Shown: positions 25,434-34,039, numbered from the stretch's first letter. The stretch: DNA of 64,000 nt from Clostridiales bacterium (GCA_025757645.1 CP107216.1:1487501-1551500), one strand, 5' to 3'. Numbers and translations are program-made. Notes: generated from the letters alone by a model not told the origin.

Positions 25434-25910
25434 ATGGTAGACATCGTTTTGGTTGAGCCGGAGATCCCGAACAATACCGGCGCCATCGCCCGCACCTGTG
25501 CCTGCACGGGTTCGCGGCTGCATCTGGTCAAACCGCTCGGGTTTGACATTTCCGACCGCGCGGTCAAGCGCGCCGGACTTGATTACTGGCATCTGGTCGA
25601 TATCTCGGTCTATGAGAACATCGACGAGTATTTTGCTAAAAACGGCGATGAGAATCTCTGGCTGCTCACGACGAAGGCAAGCGTGAGCTATGTGGACGCC
25701 GACCTCTCGACCCCGAACGTGACGCTCATGTTCGGCAAAGAGACGCAGGGCCTGCCGGAGTGGCTGCGCGAGCGCTATGCCGACCATTGCCTGCGCATCC
25801 CCATGCGCGCGGAGGCGCGCAGCCTGAATCTGTCCAATACTGCGGCGATCCTGTGCTATGAAGCGCTGCGCCAGCAGAACATGCTCGGGCAGATCGATCT
25901 GAATGTCTGA
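25434..25910 (+). CDS. trmL: tRNA (cytidine(34)-2'-O)-methyltransferase TrmL
   Basis: SPOUT-class enzyme that 2'-O-methylates the wobble base of tRNALeu. The product is 158 residues with the knot motifs: EPEIPNNTGAIARTCACTG at the N-terminus, MFGKETQGLPEWL (about 97-109) and the C-terminal IPMRAEARSLNLSNTAAI. AGAGGAAAG precedes the ATG. It lies 48 bases upstream of pgk. Confidence 0.94.
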   Translation: MVDIVLVEPEIPNNTGAIARTCACTGSRLHLVKPLGFDISDRAVKRAGLDYWHLVDISVYENIDEYFAKNGDENLWLLTTKASVSYVDADLSTPNVTLMFGKETQGLPEWLRERYADHCLRIPMRAEARSLNLSNTAAILCYEALRQQNMLGQIDLNV

Positions 25911-25958
25911 ATACCATATCACACGCCTGTGTGAAATCACAAAACAGGAGGAAGCAAG

Positions 25959-27152
25959 ATGAACTACAACAAAATGACCGTCAGGGACGTCCCGCTTTCC
26001 GGAAAAAAGGTGCTCCTGCGCTGCGACTTCAATGTCCCGCAGGACAAAACGACCGGCGAGATCACGAGCGATAAGCGCATCGTGGCCGCGCTGCCGACCA
26101 TCCGCTATCTGCTTGACAACGGCGCTGCCGTGATCGCCTGCTCGCACCTCGGCAAGCCGAAGGGCACGTGGAAAGAGAGCCTCACGCTCGCTCCTGTGGC
26201 CAAGCGCCTGTCGGAGCTGCTGGGCATGGAAGTCATCTTCGCCAAGGACATCATCGGCGAGGACGCCAAGGCCAAGGCGGCCGCGCTTCAGCCGGGCCAG
26301 CTCCTGCTGCTGGAGAACCTGCGCTTCGATCCCCGCGAGGAGAAAAACGATCCCGAATTCGCTAGGGAGCTTGCCTCGATGGCGGAGCTCTATGTCTCCG
26401 ATGCGTTCGGCACGGTGCACCGTGCGCACGCTTCCACCGCCGGTGTCGCGGCGTATCTGCCCGCGTATGCCGGACTGCTGATCGAGAAAGAGCTGTCCGT
26501 CATGGGCAAGGCGCTCGAGGATCCGAAGCGCCCGTTTGTGGCCATCCTCGGCGGTGCAAAGGTGTCCGATAAGATCGGCGTCATCAACAACCTGCTCGAA
26601 AAGGCCGACACGATCATCATCGGCGGCGGCATGGCCTATACGTTTATCAAGGCGCAGGGCGGCGAGATCGGCACGTCCCTGCTCGAGGCAGACAAGATGG
26701 ACTATGCGCTTGAGATGATCCAGAAGGCGAAGGACCGCGGCGTGAAGCTGCTGCTCCCGGTGGACACCATGGCCGGCGATCAGTTTGCCGCCGACTGTGC
26801 GCGCAAGGTTGTGCCGACCAATGCTATCCCGGCCGACTGGATGGGCCTGGATATCGGCCCGGAAACCATCAAATTGTTCACGAAGGCCGTCAAGGGTGCC
26901 GGTACGGTCGTCTGGAACGGCCCGATGGGCGTGTTTGAGTTCCCGGCCTTTGCCGCCGGCACGGAAGCCATTGCGGCGGCGCTGGCAGAGTCCGGCGCGG
27001 TGACGATCGTCGGCGGCGGTGACTCGGCCGCTGCGGTTGAGAAGCTCGGCTTTGCCGATAAAATGACGCACATTTCCACCGGCGGCGGCGCTTCGCTGGA
27101 GTTCCTGGAAGGTAAGGAGCTGCCGGGCGTTGCGTGCCTGCTGGATAAGTAA
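25959..27152 (+). CDS. pgk: Phosphoglycerate kinase
   Basis: Converts 1,3-bisphosphoglycerate and ADP to 3-phosphoglycerate and ATP. The 397-residue protein has the substrate segment LLRCDFNVPQ, the SHLGKPKG loop, a hinge, and the nucleotide-binding GGGDSAAAVEKLG near the C-terminus. AGGAGG precedes the ATG. First of four glycolytic genes; gap, often at the head of such operons, is not here. Confidence 0.97.
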   Translation: MNYNKMTVRDVPLSGKKVLLRCDFNVPQDKTTGEITSDKRIVAALPTIRYLLDNGAAVIACSHLGKPKGTWKESLTLAPVAKRLSELLGMEVIFAKDIIGEDAKAKAAALQPGQLLLLENLRFDPREEKNDPEFARELASMAELYVSDAFGTVHRAHASTAGVAAYLPAYAGLLIEKELSVMGKALEDPKRPFVAILGGAKVSDKIGVINNLLEKADTIIIGGGMAYTFIKAQGGEIGTSLLEADKMDYALEMIQKAKDRGVKLLLPVDTMAGDQFAADCARKVVPTNAIPADWMGLDIGPETIKLFTKAVKGAGTVVWNGPMGVFEFPAFAAGTEAIAAALAESGAVTIVGGGDSAAAVEKLGFADKMTHISTGGGASLEFLEGKELPGVACLLDK

Positions 27153-27175
27153 GTCGCAGAAAGGAATCATTGGAT

Positions 27176-27958
27176 ATGAATTTGAAAGAGAGAAAAGCAA
27201 TCATCGCCGGCAACTGGAAGCTCAATAAGCGCGTGGCCGAGATCCCGGCCTTCACGCAGGAGCTGCAGGCGAATCTTCCCGCCGAGCGCTGCTGTGACGT
27301 GGTCATCTGCGCGCCGTATCCGCTCATTGCCGCGCTGGAGACGGCAGGGCAGGGCTGCCACCTCGGCGTCGGCGCGCAGGATGTGTCCGAGCACCAGCAC
27401 GGCGCATTCACCGGCGAGGTGTCTGCCGAGCAGCTCAGCGACCTCGGCGCGCAGTACTGCATCGTCGGCCACAGCGAGCGCCGCAGCTACCACGGCGAGA
27501 CCGACCTGCAGGTCAATGCCAAGACGAAGATCCTGCTCGACGACAGCATCACGCCGATCATCTGCGTCGGCGAGAGTCTTGCGCAGCGCGAGCATGATCT
27601 GACCGAGACGTATGTCGCCTATCAGGTCGCAGCGGCCTTCTCCGGCCTCACGGCCGAGCAGGCCATGCACTGCGTCATCGCCTATGAGCCCCTGTGGGCC
27701 ATCGGCACCGGCAACACCGCTACGAGCGCGCAGGCGCAGGAAGTCTGTGCGTCGATTCGCGCCACGCTCGGCAAGCTCTATGACCTCGAAACGGCCAAGA
27801 CGATCAGCATCCTTTACGGCGGCTCCATGAACGCGGGCAACGCGGCCGAGCTGCTGGCCCAGCCGGATATCGACGGCGGCCTGATCGGCGGCGCGTCACT
27901 CAAGCCGGTCGATTTCTCGAAGATCGTCGCCGCGACGGCGCAGGGAGCCTGCGAATGA
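27176..27958 (+). CDS. tpiA: Triosephosphate isomerase
   Basis: Interconverts dihydroxyacetone phosphate and glyceraldehyde 3-phosphate. The catalytic residues are in GNWKLNK (Lys), IVGHSERR (His) and AYEPLWAIGTG (Glu); the phosphate loop is YGGSMNAGN. The ATG at 27176 gives 260 residues; a TTG at 27170 is a possible alternative. The stop overlaps the gpmI ATG (ATGA). Confidence 0.97.
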   Translation: MNLKERKAIIAGNWKLNKRVAEIPAFTQELQANLPAERCCDVVICAPYPLIAALETAGQGCHLGVGAQDVSEHQHGAFTGEVSAEQLSDLGAQYCIVGHSERRSYHGETDLQVNAKTKILLDDSITPIICVGESLAQREHDLTETYVAYQVAAAFSGLTAEQAMHCVIAYEPLWAIGTGNTATSAQAQEVCASIRATLGKLYDLETAKTISILYGGSMNAGNAAELLAQPDIDGGLIGGASLKPVDFSKIVAATAQGACE

Positions 27959-29478
27959 GCAACGGGAAAGTCGCACTCATCATTCTCGATGGCTACGGCA
28001 TCGGCGAGCCGAACGACGGCAACGCCATTTACATGGCCCAAACGCCGGTCATGGACGGCCTCCTGCAGCGCTGGCCGCACACGAAGCTGTCCGCTTCGGG
28101 GCTGGACGTCGGCCTGCCGGACGGGCAGATGGGCAACAGCGAAGTCGGCCACACGAACATCGGCTCCGGCCGCGTCGTGTTTCAGGATCTGCCGCGCATT
28201 ACGAAAGCCATTGAGGATGGGACATTCTTTGAAAATCCGGTCTATGCAGCAGCACTGGACAACGCAGCAAACGGCAAGGCCCTGCATATCCTCGGCCTTC
28301 TGTCTGACGGCGGTGTGCACAGCCACATCCGGCACATCTTTGCCATGGTGAAAATGGCGCACGACCGCGGCATCGGGCGCGTGTACCTGCACTGCTTCCT
28401 CGACGGACGCGATGTTGCGCCCACGAGCGGCGCGGGCTATGTCCGGCAGCTGCGTGACTACTGCGCCGAACTCGGCACCGGAATGATCGCAACGCTGCAG
28501 GGCCGCTTCTACGGCATGGACCGCGACAAGCGCTGGGATCGCATCGAGGCCAGCTACAACGCCATGGTCTGCGGCGAGGGCATACAGGATCCCGACCCCG
28601 TTCATGCGATGGAGGCCAGCTACGCCGCCGGTGTGACGGATGAATTCGTCAAGCCCGTTGTCTGCGACCCGAACGGGCGCATTCAGTCCGGCGACAGCGT
28701 TATCTTCATGAATTTCCGTCCCGACCGCGCGCGCGAAATGACCTATGCGCTCACGCAGCCGGACTTTGACGGCTTCCGGCGCAAGATCGTTGCGGAGCAT
28801 CTGCACTATGTCTGCACGACGCGCTACGATGAGAAGCTCACCGGCCTCCCGGTCGCGTTTCCGCCCGAGGAGCTGCACGATACGCTCGGCGAGATCGTCA
28901 GCGCCCACGGCCTGCGCCAGCTGCGCATCGCGGAGACGGAGAAATATGCGCACGTCACGTTCTTCTTCAACGGCGGTACGGAGACACAGTACCCCGGCGA
29001 GGACCGCGTGCTCATCCCGTCGCCGCGCGAGTATCCGACCTATGACCTCATCCCCGAGATGAGCGCTTTCAAGATCAAGGATGAGCTGGTCCGGCGCATC
29101 CGCACCGGTACATATGACATGATCGTCTGCAACTTCGCCAACTGCGACATGGTCGGCCACACCGGCGTGATGCCGGCCGCCATTCAGGCGGTCGCGTGCG
29201 TGGATCGCTGCCTCGGCGAGGTCGTCGCGGCGGCGCAGGAGATGGGCTACACGCTGCTCGTTACCGCGGACCACGGCAACGCCGACCGCATGGTCGAGCC
29301 GGACGGTTCGCCCAACACGGCGCACACAACGAATCTCGTGCCGCTGGTGCTCGTCGGCAGCGATCTGCCGCTGCGCCCGCACGGCCGCCTTTCCGATATC
29401 GCACCCACGATGCTCGAACTTATGCACATCGAGCCCAAACCCGCAATGACAGGCGAGAGCCTTATCGAAAAATCATAA
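27955..29478 (+). CDS. gpmI: Cofactor-independent phosphoglycerate mutase
   Basis: Mn2+-dependent 3-phosphoglycerate/2-phosphoglycerate mutase of the alkaline phosphatase superfamily. The 507-residue protein has the metal site DGYGIGE, the phosphoserine in GNSEVGHTNIG (about S61) and the C-terminal TADHGNAD metal site. Mn dependence in this family makes the enzyme pH-sensitive in spores. It is translationally coupled to tpiA. Confidence 0.97.
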   Translation: MSNGKVALIILDGYGIGEPNDGNAIYMAQTPVMDGLLQRWPHTKLSASGLDVGLPDGQMGNSEVGHTNIGSGRVVFQDLPRITKAIEDGTFFENPVYAAALDNAANGKALHILGLLSDGGVHSHIRHIFAMVKMAHDRGIGRVYLHCFLDGRDVAPTSGAGYVRQLRDYCAELGTGMIATLQGRFYGMDRDKRWDRIEASYNAMVCGEGIQDPDPVHAMEASYAAGVTDEFVKPVVCDPNGRIQSGDSVIFMNFRPDRAREMTYALTQPDFDGFRRKIVAEHLHYVCTTRYDEKLTGLPVAFPPEELHDTLGEIVSAHGLRQLRIAETEKYAHVTFFFNGGTETQYPGEDRVLIPSPREYPTYDLIPEMSAFKIKDELVRRIRTGTYDMIVCNFANCDMVGHTGVMPAAIQAVACVDRCLGEVVAAAQEMGYTLLVTADHGNADRMVEPDGSPNTAHTTNLVPLVLVGSDLPLRPHGRLSDIAPTMLELMHIEPKPAMTGESLIEKS

Positions 29479-29490
29479 AGGAGTATGAAC

Positions 29491-30783
29491 ATGAAGGATT
29501 ATTTTGAAATTGTGGACGTCAGCGCCAGAGAGATTCTCGACTCCCGCGGCAATCCGACCGTGGAAGTGGAGGTCACGCTCGACGACGGCACCGTCGGCCG
29601 TGCGGCCGTTCCGTCCGGTGCTTCCACCGGCATCTACGAGGCCTGCGAGCTGCGCGACGGCGATAAGAGCCGTTACCTCGGCAAGGGCGTGCTCAAAGCC
29701 GTGGAGAACGTGAACGTCGAGATCGCCGAGGCGCTGCAGGGCATGAACGTGCTCGACCAGACCTCGATCGACAAGCTCCTCATTGAGCTCGACGGCACGC
29801 CGAACAAGACCCGCCTCGGCGCCAACGCCATCCTCGGCGTGTCCCTCGCGTGCGCGAAGGCCGGCTCGCTGGCGACCGGCCAGAGCCTGTATAACTACAT
29901 CGGCGGCTGCAACGCCAAGACCCTCCCGGTGCCGATGATGAACGTGCTCAACGGCGGCGCACACGCCACCGGCAGCAACGTCGATATTCAGGAGTTCATG
30001 ATCATGCCCGTCGGCGCCAAGAGCTTCTCCGAGGCGCTGCGCATGTGCTCGGAAGTGTTCCACGTGCTCAAGAAGGTCGTTCCGGCCTCCGGCGTGGGCG
30101 ATGAGGGCGGCTACGCGCCGAATCTCGACAGCGACGAGGACGCGCTCAAGGCGCTCGTCAAGGCCATCGAGCTGGCCGGCTACAAGCCGTATGACGATTT
30201 CATGATCGCTATCGACAGCGCCTGCTCCGAGTGGTTCAACGCCGAGGACGGCTGCTATCATCTGCCGAAGCGCGGCATCGTCATGACCCGCGAACAGATG
30301 GTCGACATGTACGCCGACTTCGTGGAGAAGTACCCGATCATCTCCCTGGAGGACGGCATGGCCGAGGACGACTGGGAAGGCTGGAAAATGCTCATGGATC
30401 GCCTCGGCAAGAAGATCCAGCTCGTAGGCGACGATCTGTTCGTCACGAACGTCCAGCGCATCAAAAAGGGCATCGAGCTCGGCGCAGCCAACGCGGTGCT
30501 CATCAAGCTCAACCAGATCGGCACGCTGACCGAGACGCTCGACGCCATCCAGATGGCGCACCGCGCCGGCTGGACGGCCGTCGTCTCGCACCGCTCCGGC
30601 GAGACCGAGGACACCACGATTGCGGACATCTCCGTTGCCGTCAACGCCGGCCAGATCAAGACCGGTGCGCCGAGCCGCACGGACCGCGTGGCGAAGTACA
30701 ACCAGCTCCTGCGCATCGAAGACGAGCTGTTTGACGTGGCGCAGTACCCCGGCAAGGACGCATTCTTCAGCATCAAAAAGTAA
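29491..30783 (+). CDS. eno: Enolase
   Basis: Converts 2-phosphoglycerate to phosphoenolpyruvate. Seen are the N-terminal ILDSRGNPTVEV, the catalytic loop GASTGIYEA, ISLEDGMAEDDW (metal ligand) and SHRSGETEDTTIAD. The ATG at 29491 (430 residues) is chosen because AAGGAG lies 7 bases upstream; the ATG at 29485 is only one base from that site. Last gene of the glycolytic unit. Confidence 0.97.
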   Translation: MKDYFEIVDVSAREILDSRGNPTVEVEVTLDDGTVGRAAVPSGASTGIYEACELRDGDKSRYLGKGVLKAVENVNVEIAEALQGMNVLDQTSIDKLLIELDGTPNKTRLGANAILGVSLACAKAGSLATGQSLYNYIGGCNAKTLPVPMMNVLNGGAHATGSNVDIQEFMIMPVGAKSFSEALRMCSEVFHVLKKVVPASGVGDEGGYAPNLDSDEDALKALVKAIELAGYKPYDDFMIAIDSACSEWFNAEDGCYHLPKRGIVMTREQMVDMYADFVEKYPIISLEDGMAEDDWEGWKMLMDRLGKKIQLVGDDLFVTNVQRIKKGIELGAANAVLIKLNQIGTLTETLDAIQMAHRAGWTAVVSHRSGETEDTTIADISVAVNAGQIKTGAPSRTDRVAKYNQLLRIEDELFDVAQYPGKDAFFSIKK

Positions 30784-30796
30784 TTTTCCCCAACCG

Positions 30797-30826
30797 GTAT
30801 AAAAGGTGTTTGCGTGGGTGACAATA
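30797..30826 (+). promoter_or_regulatory. Predicted sigma-F promoter of spoIIQ candidate, inside the eno terminator
   Basis: GTATA (30797-30801), 15-bp spacer, GGTGACAATA (30817-30826), a full match to the sigma-F -10 form GGnnAnAnT. The -35 touches the base of the eno terminator stem, the spacer is its 5' arm and the -10 fills the loop. Expected start is near 30832, in the 3' arm. This is the same layout as at sigG. Confidence 0.65.
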
Positions 30827-30846
30827 CCCATGCAAACACCTTTTTT
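30801..30846 (+). terminator. Intrinsic terminator of eno
   Basis: A 19-position stem (30801-30819 with 30826-30844, one G-T pair), 6-base loop, T6 tail. The ribosome site of the next gene (GGAGGG) begins 4 bases after the T run. Confidence 0.92.
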
Positions 30847-30862
30847 CTTGGAGGGAAACACG

Positions 30863-31570
30863 ATGGAACCGAACAAGGACAAAAAACCGGAGAAGAGATC
30901 CGTACGCTTCATCGAAGGCAAGGGCTTCTACATAGCCCTCGTCCTGTGCGCAGCGGTGATCGGCGTTTCCGCCTGGTCACTGCTGTCGGGTACGAAGACT
31001 ATGGACAGCGAACACGATCAGAACACGTTGCTGGAAGTGACGCCTGCGCCGACGATCCCTGCGCCGGAGACGGCGGAACCCACACCGGAGATGACACCGG
31101 AGATGACACCGGAGCCGGAAATTCCGGCCGAGGACGCCGCTGAGACGGCGGCGCAGGACAAGTATGTCTGGCCGGTAGACGGCGCTGTGCTGCGGCCGTA
31201 TGCCATGACGGCGCTGACCTACGACGAGACCATGTCGGACTGGCGCACGCATGACGGCATTGACATCGAGGCCAAATACGGCACAGTTGTCTCGGCCATG
31301 GCGTCCGGCACGGTCACGAAGGTGTATTATGACGATCTGTATGGCACGACTGTTGTGACCGAGCGGGAGGACGGCCTGCGGTGCACGTACGCCAACCTGG
31401 AAACGATCCCGACGGTAAATGTCGGCGATCAGGTTTCCGTAGGGGATACCATCGGCTCGGTCGGCGATTCCGCCGGCTGCGAGTCGGCACAGGAGAGCCA
31501 CCTGCATCTGTCGGTCGCGGCCTCCGGTCAGAGCGTGTCGCCGCTTGACTATCTGCCGCAAAAAAATTAA
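30863..31570 (+). CDS. spoIIQ: M23 (LytM) peptidase-domain protein, probable SpoIIQ
   Basis: Predicted forespore membrane protein of 235 residues. One N-terminal transmembrane helix (about 22-42) is followed by a Thr/Pro/Glu-rich linker with MTPE repeats (about 60-90) and a LytM domain (about 103-232). The zinc ligands are intact: H130 and D134 in HDGID, and HLH at 213-215, as in clostridial SpoIIQ but unlike Bacillus SpoIIQ. SpoIIQ partners SpoIIIAH at the engulfment septum. The predicted sigma-F promoter supports the assignment, but another M23 protein is possible. Confidence 0.72.
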   Translation: MEPNKDKKPEKRSVRFIEGKGFYIALVLCAAVIGVSAWSLLSGTKTMDSEHDQNTLLEVTPAPTIPAPETAEPTPEMTPEMTPEPEIPAEDAAETAAQDKYVWPVDGAVLRPYAMTALTYDETMSDWRTHDGIDIEAKYGTVVSAMASGTVTKVYYDDLYGTTVVTEREDGLRCTYANLETIPTVNVGDQVSVGDTIGSVGDSAGCESAQESHLHLSVAASGQSVSPLDYLPQKN

Positions 31571-31589
31571 AAATTCGCCGCAAAACTTA

Positions 31590-31618
31590 TTGACAACAGG
31601 AGCATTGTTTGGTACAAT
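31590..31618 (+). promoter_or_regulatory. Sigma-A promoter of the tRNA cluster
   Basis: Consensus TTGACA (31590-31595), 17-bp spacer, TACAAT (31613-31618), 40 bases before tRNA-Met. Confidence 0.85.
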
Positions 31619-31623
31619 GCTCC
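31599..31623. repeat. Perfect 10-bp inverted repeat across the tRNA promoter
   Basis: GGAGCATTGT (31599-31608) and ACAATGCTCC (31614-31623) pair exactly around a 5-base loop. The right arm contains most of the -10 box. Operator-like; there is no T-tract, so it is a poor terminator. Confidence 0.6.
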
Positions 31624-31657
31624 TTGCGTCTGGCAGTTGGCGAGGCGCGAACAACAT

Positions 31658-31734
31658 GGCGGCATAGCTCAGTTGGCCAGAGCATTCGGTTCATACCCGA
31701 AGTGTCCCCGGTTCGAATCCAGGTGCCGCTACCA
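31658..31734 (+). tRNA. tRNA-Met (CAT), elongator type
   Basis: Full cloverleaf, 77 bases with encoded CCA. The acceptor stem has a G1-U72 wobble. The anticodon loop TTCATAC gives CAT. The anticodon stem lacks the three G-C pairs of initiator tRNA, so this is elongator Met; tRNA-Ile2 with lysidine is less likely. The T stem (CCCGG/CCAGG) has a C-A mismatch at its third pair. Confidence 0.92.
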
Positions 31735-31766
31735 GGGGGATGCTGCACCCGCAGCATCCCATCTTA

Positions 31767-31841
31767 GGCCCGTTGGTCAAGTGGTTAAGACACCGCCCTT
31801 TCACGGCGGTAACATGGGTTCGAGTCCCGTACGGGTCACCA
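31767..31841 (+). tRNA. tRNA-Glu (TTC)
   Basis: 75 bases with encoded CCA. Acceptor GGCCCGT pairs with ACGGGTC (one wobble), and the CCGCC/GGCGG anticodon stem encloses loop CTTTCAC, giving TTC. Confidence 0.95.
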
Positions 31842-31844
31842 TTT

Positions 31845-31921
31845 GGAGGCTTAGCTCAGCTGGTTAGAGCGCATGCTTCACACGCATGAGGTCGATGGTT
31901 CGAGCCCATTAGTCTCCACCA
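31845..31921 (+). tRNA. tRNA-Val (CAC)
   Basis: 77 bases with encoded CCA. Acceptor GGAGGCT pairs with AGTCTCC, and CATGC/GCATG encloses loop TTCACAC, giving CAC. It starts 3 bases after tRNA-Glu, so the three tRNAs form one transcript. Confidence 0.94.
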
Positions 31922-31923
31922 GC

Positions 31924-31957
31924 AAAATCCTGTGTTCTTTGAACACAGGATTTTCTT
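31924..31957 (+). terminator. Terminator of the tRNA cluster
   Basis: Perfect 14-bp stem (31924-31937 with 31941-31954), 3-base loop, T-rich tail, 2 bases after tRNA-Val. Confidence 0.88.
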
Positions 31958-31973
31958 GTTTCAGGAGGTGCTT

Positions 31974-32801
31974 ATGAAGCTGATCGCTTTGGATCTGGAC
32001 GGGACCCTGCTCAATTCGGGCAAGGTCGTTTCAGAAAGAAATGCCGCTGCGCTTTCGCTTGCAGCCGCGCAGGGGAACGTGATCGCTCCAGCGACCGGGC
32101 GCGCCCTGCGGGCGATCCCGGAGCAGGTGATGGCGTTTCCGTTCGTGCACTATGCCATTACGATCAATGGCGCGAAAGTGTCGGATACGCGCACCGGACA
32201 AGCGGTCCTGCGCGCGGAGATCGCGCTCGATACCTGCCTGCGCCTGCTCGATTTTGTCGGACGTTATGACGCGATGTATGACTGCTATTGGAATGACACC
32301 GGTTGGGTCGATCGGTCGTTTCTGGAGCGGGTGCGCTACTATAATTCCGATGAGGAAGTGGTCACGCTCCTGCGGACCACCCGCGCACCGGTGGATGATC
32401 TGAAGGCGTTCCTGCGTGAAAACGGCCAGCCGGTGCAGAAGGTGCAGCTCTGCTTTCGGGATATGGCCGAGCGCGAGACGGCCCGGGCAGAGATCGCGGC
32501 GGCGTTCCCGGAGATCCTGGTCACGTCGTCCTTCCGCAACAATCTGGAACTCAACGCCGCCGACGCGGACAAGGGCAGGGCGCTGCTCGCGCTCGCGCAG
32601 CATCTGGGCATTCCGGCCGCAGACACCATTGCCTTCGGCGACAGCTCCAACGATCTGCGCATGCTGCGCGCTGCCGGCACGAGCGTTGCCATGGGCAATG
32701 CCGCGCCCGAGGTGCGCGCGGTCTGCGGCTGCGTGACCGATACCAACGATCACGACGGCGTGGCGGCGTTTCTTTATGCGCACGTTCTGCACGGAAAATG
32801 A
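31974..32801 (+). CDS. HAD-superfamily hydrolase, Cof type
   Basis: Predicted sugar or cofactor phosphatase, 275 residues. The HAD motifs are LDLDGTLL (catalytic Asp), the ATGR segment near residue 41 for motif II, a conserved Lys in the ADKGRAL segment, and GDSSNDLRMLRAAG for motif IV. The C2B cap of the Cof family lies between. AGGAGG precedes the ATG. It has no obvious promoter of its own after the tRNA terminator. Confidence 0.9.
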   Translation: MKLIALDLDGTLLNSGKVVSERNAAALSLAAAQGNVIAPATGRALRAIPEQVMAFPFVHYAITINGAKVSDTRTGQAVLRAEIALDTCLRLLDFVGRYDAMYDCYWNDTGWVDRSFLERVRYYNSDEEVVTLLRTTRAPVDDLKAFLRENGQPVQKVQLCFRDMAERETARAEIAAAFPEILVTSSFRNNLELNAADADKGRALLALAQHLGIPAADTIAFGDSSNDLRMLRAAGTSVAMGNAAPEVRAVCGCVTDTNDHDGVAAFLYAHVLHGK

Positions 32802-32807
32802 GATAAA

Positions 32808-32839
32808 AAAAGACCGCGTTCCGAAGAACGCGGTCTTTT
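32808..32839. terminator. Bidirectional terminator HAD gene / aminotransferase
   Basis: 14-bp stem (32808-32821 with 32826-32839), CGAA loop, with A- and T-runs on both sides; it lies between convergent genes. Confidence 0.9.
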
Positions 32840-32851
32840 CCATGCAGGAAA

Positions 32852-34039
32852 TTACTTCTTGAGGTTGGCCTTGATGACCTCGCCCAGAATGGTCATGCCC
32901 TTTTCGATCTTCTCTTCGGGCATGCAGGAGTAGTTCAGGCGGATGCAGTTATTGTGGCCGGCGTCCGGGAAGAAGCCGTCGCCCGGAACGTACGCGACGT
33001 TGCGCGCCAGGCACTGCTTTGCCATCTCGTTGGTGTTGATGTACTCCGGCAGCTCGACCCAGGTGAACAGGCCGCCGTTGGGGTGGGTGAACTTCGCCTC
33101 AGGCGGGAACTCGCGCTCCATGGTCGCCATCATGACGTCACGGCGCTTGCGGTAGCACTCTTTGATGGTGGCAACGTGCTCGTCGAGGTCGAACATGTCG
33201 ATGAACTTGGAGACAACGAGCTGCGCCTCGGTGGAAGCCTGCAGAGACGCGGCCTGCGCGAGGAAGTTGTACTTCTGGAGGATCTCGCCGTCGGCGCAGA
33301 CCCAGCCCAGACGGTAGCCGGGCGCCAGGATCTTGGAGAAGGTGCCCAGGAAAACAACGAGGCCCTTGGTGTCCATGCTCTTGAGCGCGGGCAGGTACTC
33401 GCCTTCAAAGCGGAGCTCGCCATAGGGGTTATCCTCAACGACGGGGATCTCGTACTTATTGATGATGTCCATGAACTGCTTGCGGCGCTCGAGCGGCCAG
33501 GTGCGGCCGGACGGGTTCTGGAAGTCGGGGATGACGTAGATCATCTTGACGTTCTCGGTCGTGGCGAGCACTTTCTCAAGCTCTTCCATGATCATGCCGT
33601 CGCCGTCGGTGGGGATGGCGACAAAGTTCGGCTCGCAGGCCTTGAAAGCATTCAGGGCGCCGAGGTAGGACGGGCTCTCAATGATGACGACATCGCCCTT
33701 GTCGCAGAAAACACGTGCCGAGTAATCCAGACCCTGCTGAGAGCCGGAGGTCACGAGAATGTTGTCCGCGCTGGTCTTGATGTTGAGCTTCGCTTCCATG
33801 CGATCGGCGATCTGCTGACGGAAGTGCTCAAAGCCGTTGGTGCTGGAGTACTGGAGCGCGACTCTGCCCTGCTCATCGAGGACAGCGTCGGTCGCGGCCT
33901 TGATTTTGTAAACGGGGAAGAGCTCGGGCGCGGGCATGCCGCCGGCAAACGAGAGCACTTCCGGCTTGTTGGCCAGAGCGAGGAGCTCACGGATCGCGGA
34001 ACCCTTCAGCTGACTCATTCTGCTGGAAAACTGTACCAT
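32852..34039 (-). CDS. PLP-dependent aminotransferase, class I/II (LysN/Aro8-like)
   Basis: 395-residue fold-type I aminotransferase resembling 2-aminoadipate and aromatic/branched-chain enzymes. Features: FAGGMPAPELFP at the N-terminus, TSGSQQGLDY for the PLP phosphate, VEDNPYGELRFEG, and GTFSKILAPGYRLGW with the PLP lysine. Substrate cannot be told from sequence. AAGGAGG precedes the start. It is divergent from a LexA-like regulator. Confidence 0.92.
   Translation of the reverse strand: MVQFSSRMSQLKGSAIRELLALANKPEVLSFAGGMPAPELFPVYKIKAATDAVLDEQGRVALQYSSTNGFEHFRQQIADRMEAKLNIKTSADNILVTSGSQQGLDYSARVFCDKGDVVIIESPSYLGALNAFKACEPNFVAIPTDGDGMIMEELEKVLATTENVKMIYVIPDFQNPSGRTWPLERRKQFMDIINKYEIPVVEDNPYGELRFEGEYLPALKSMDTKGLVVFLGTFSKILAPGYRLGWVCADGEILQKYNFLAQAASLQASTEAQLVVSKFIDMFDLDEHVATIKECYRKRRDVMMATMEREFPPEAKFTHPNGGLFTWVELPEYINTNEMAKQCLARNVAYVPGDGFFPDAGHNNCIRLNYSCMPEEKIEKGMTILGEVIKANLKK

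Noticed and set aside
30806..30862. Earlier start for the spoIIQ candidate
   Set aside because: That GTG lies in the eno terminator stem; the ATG at 30863 has GGAGGG and gives the expected cytosolic tail before the membrane helix.
31658..31734. Initiator tRNA-fMet
   Set aside because: Lacks the GGG/CCC anticodon-stem pairs and the unpaired first base; it fits elongator tRNA-Met.
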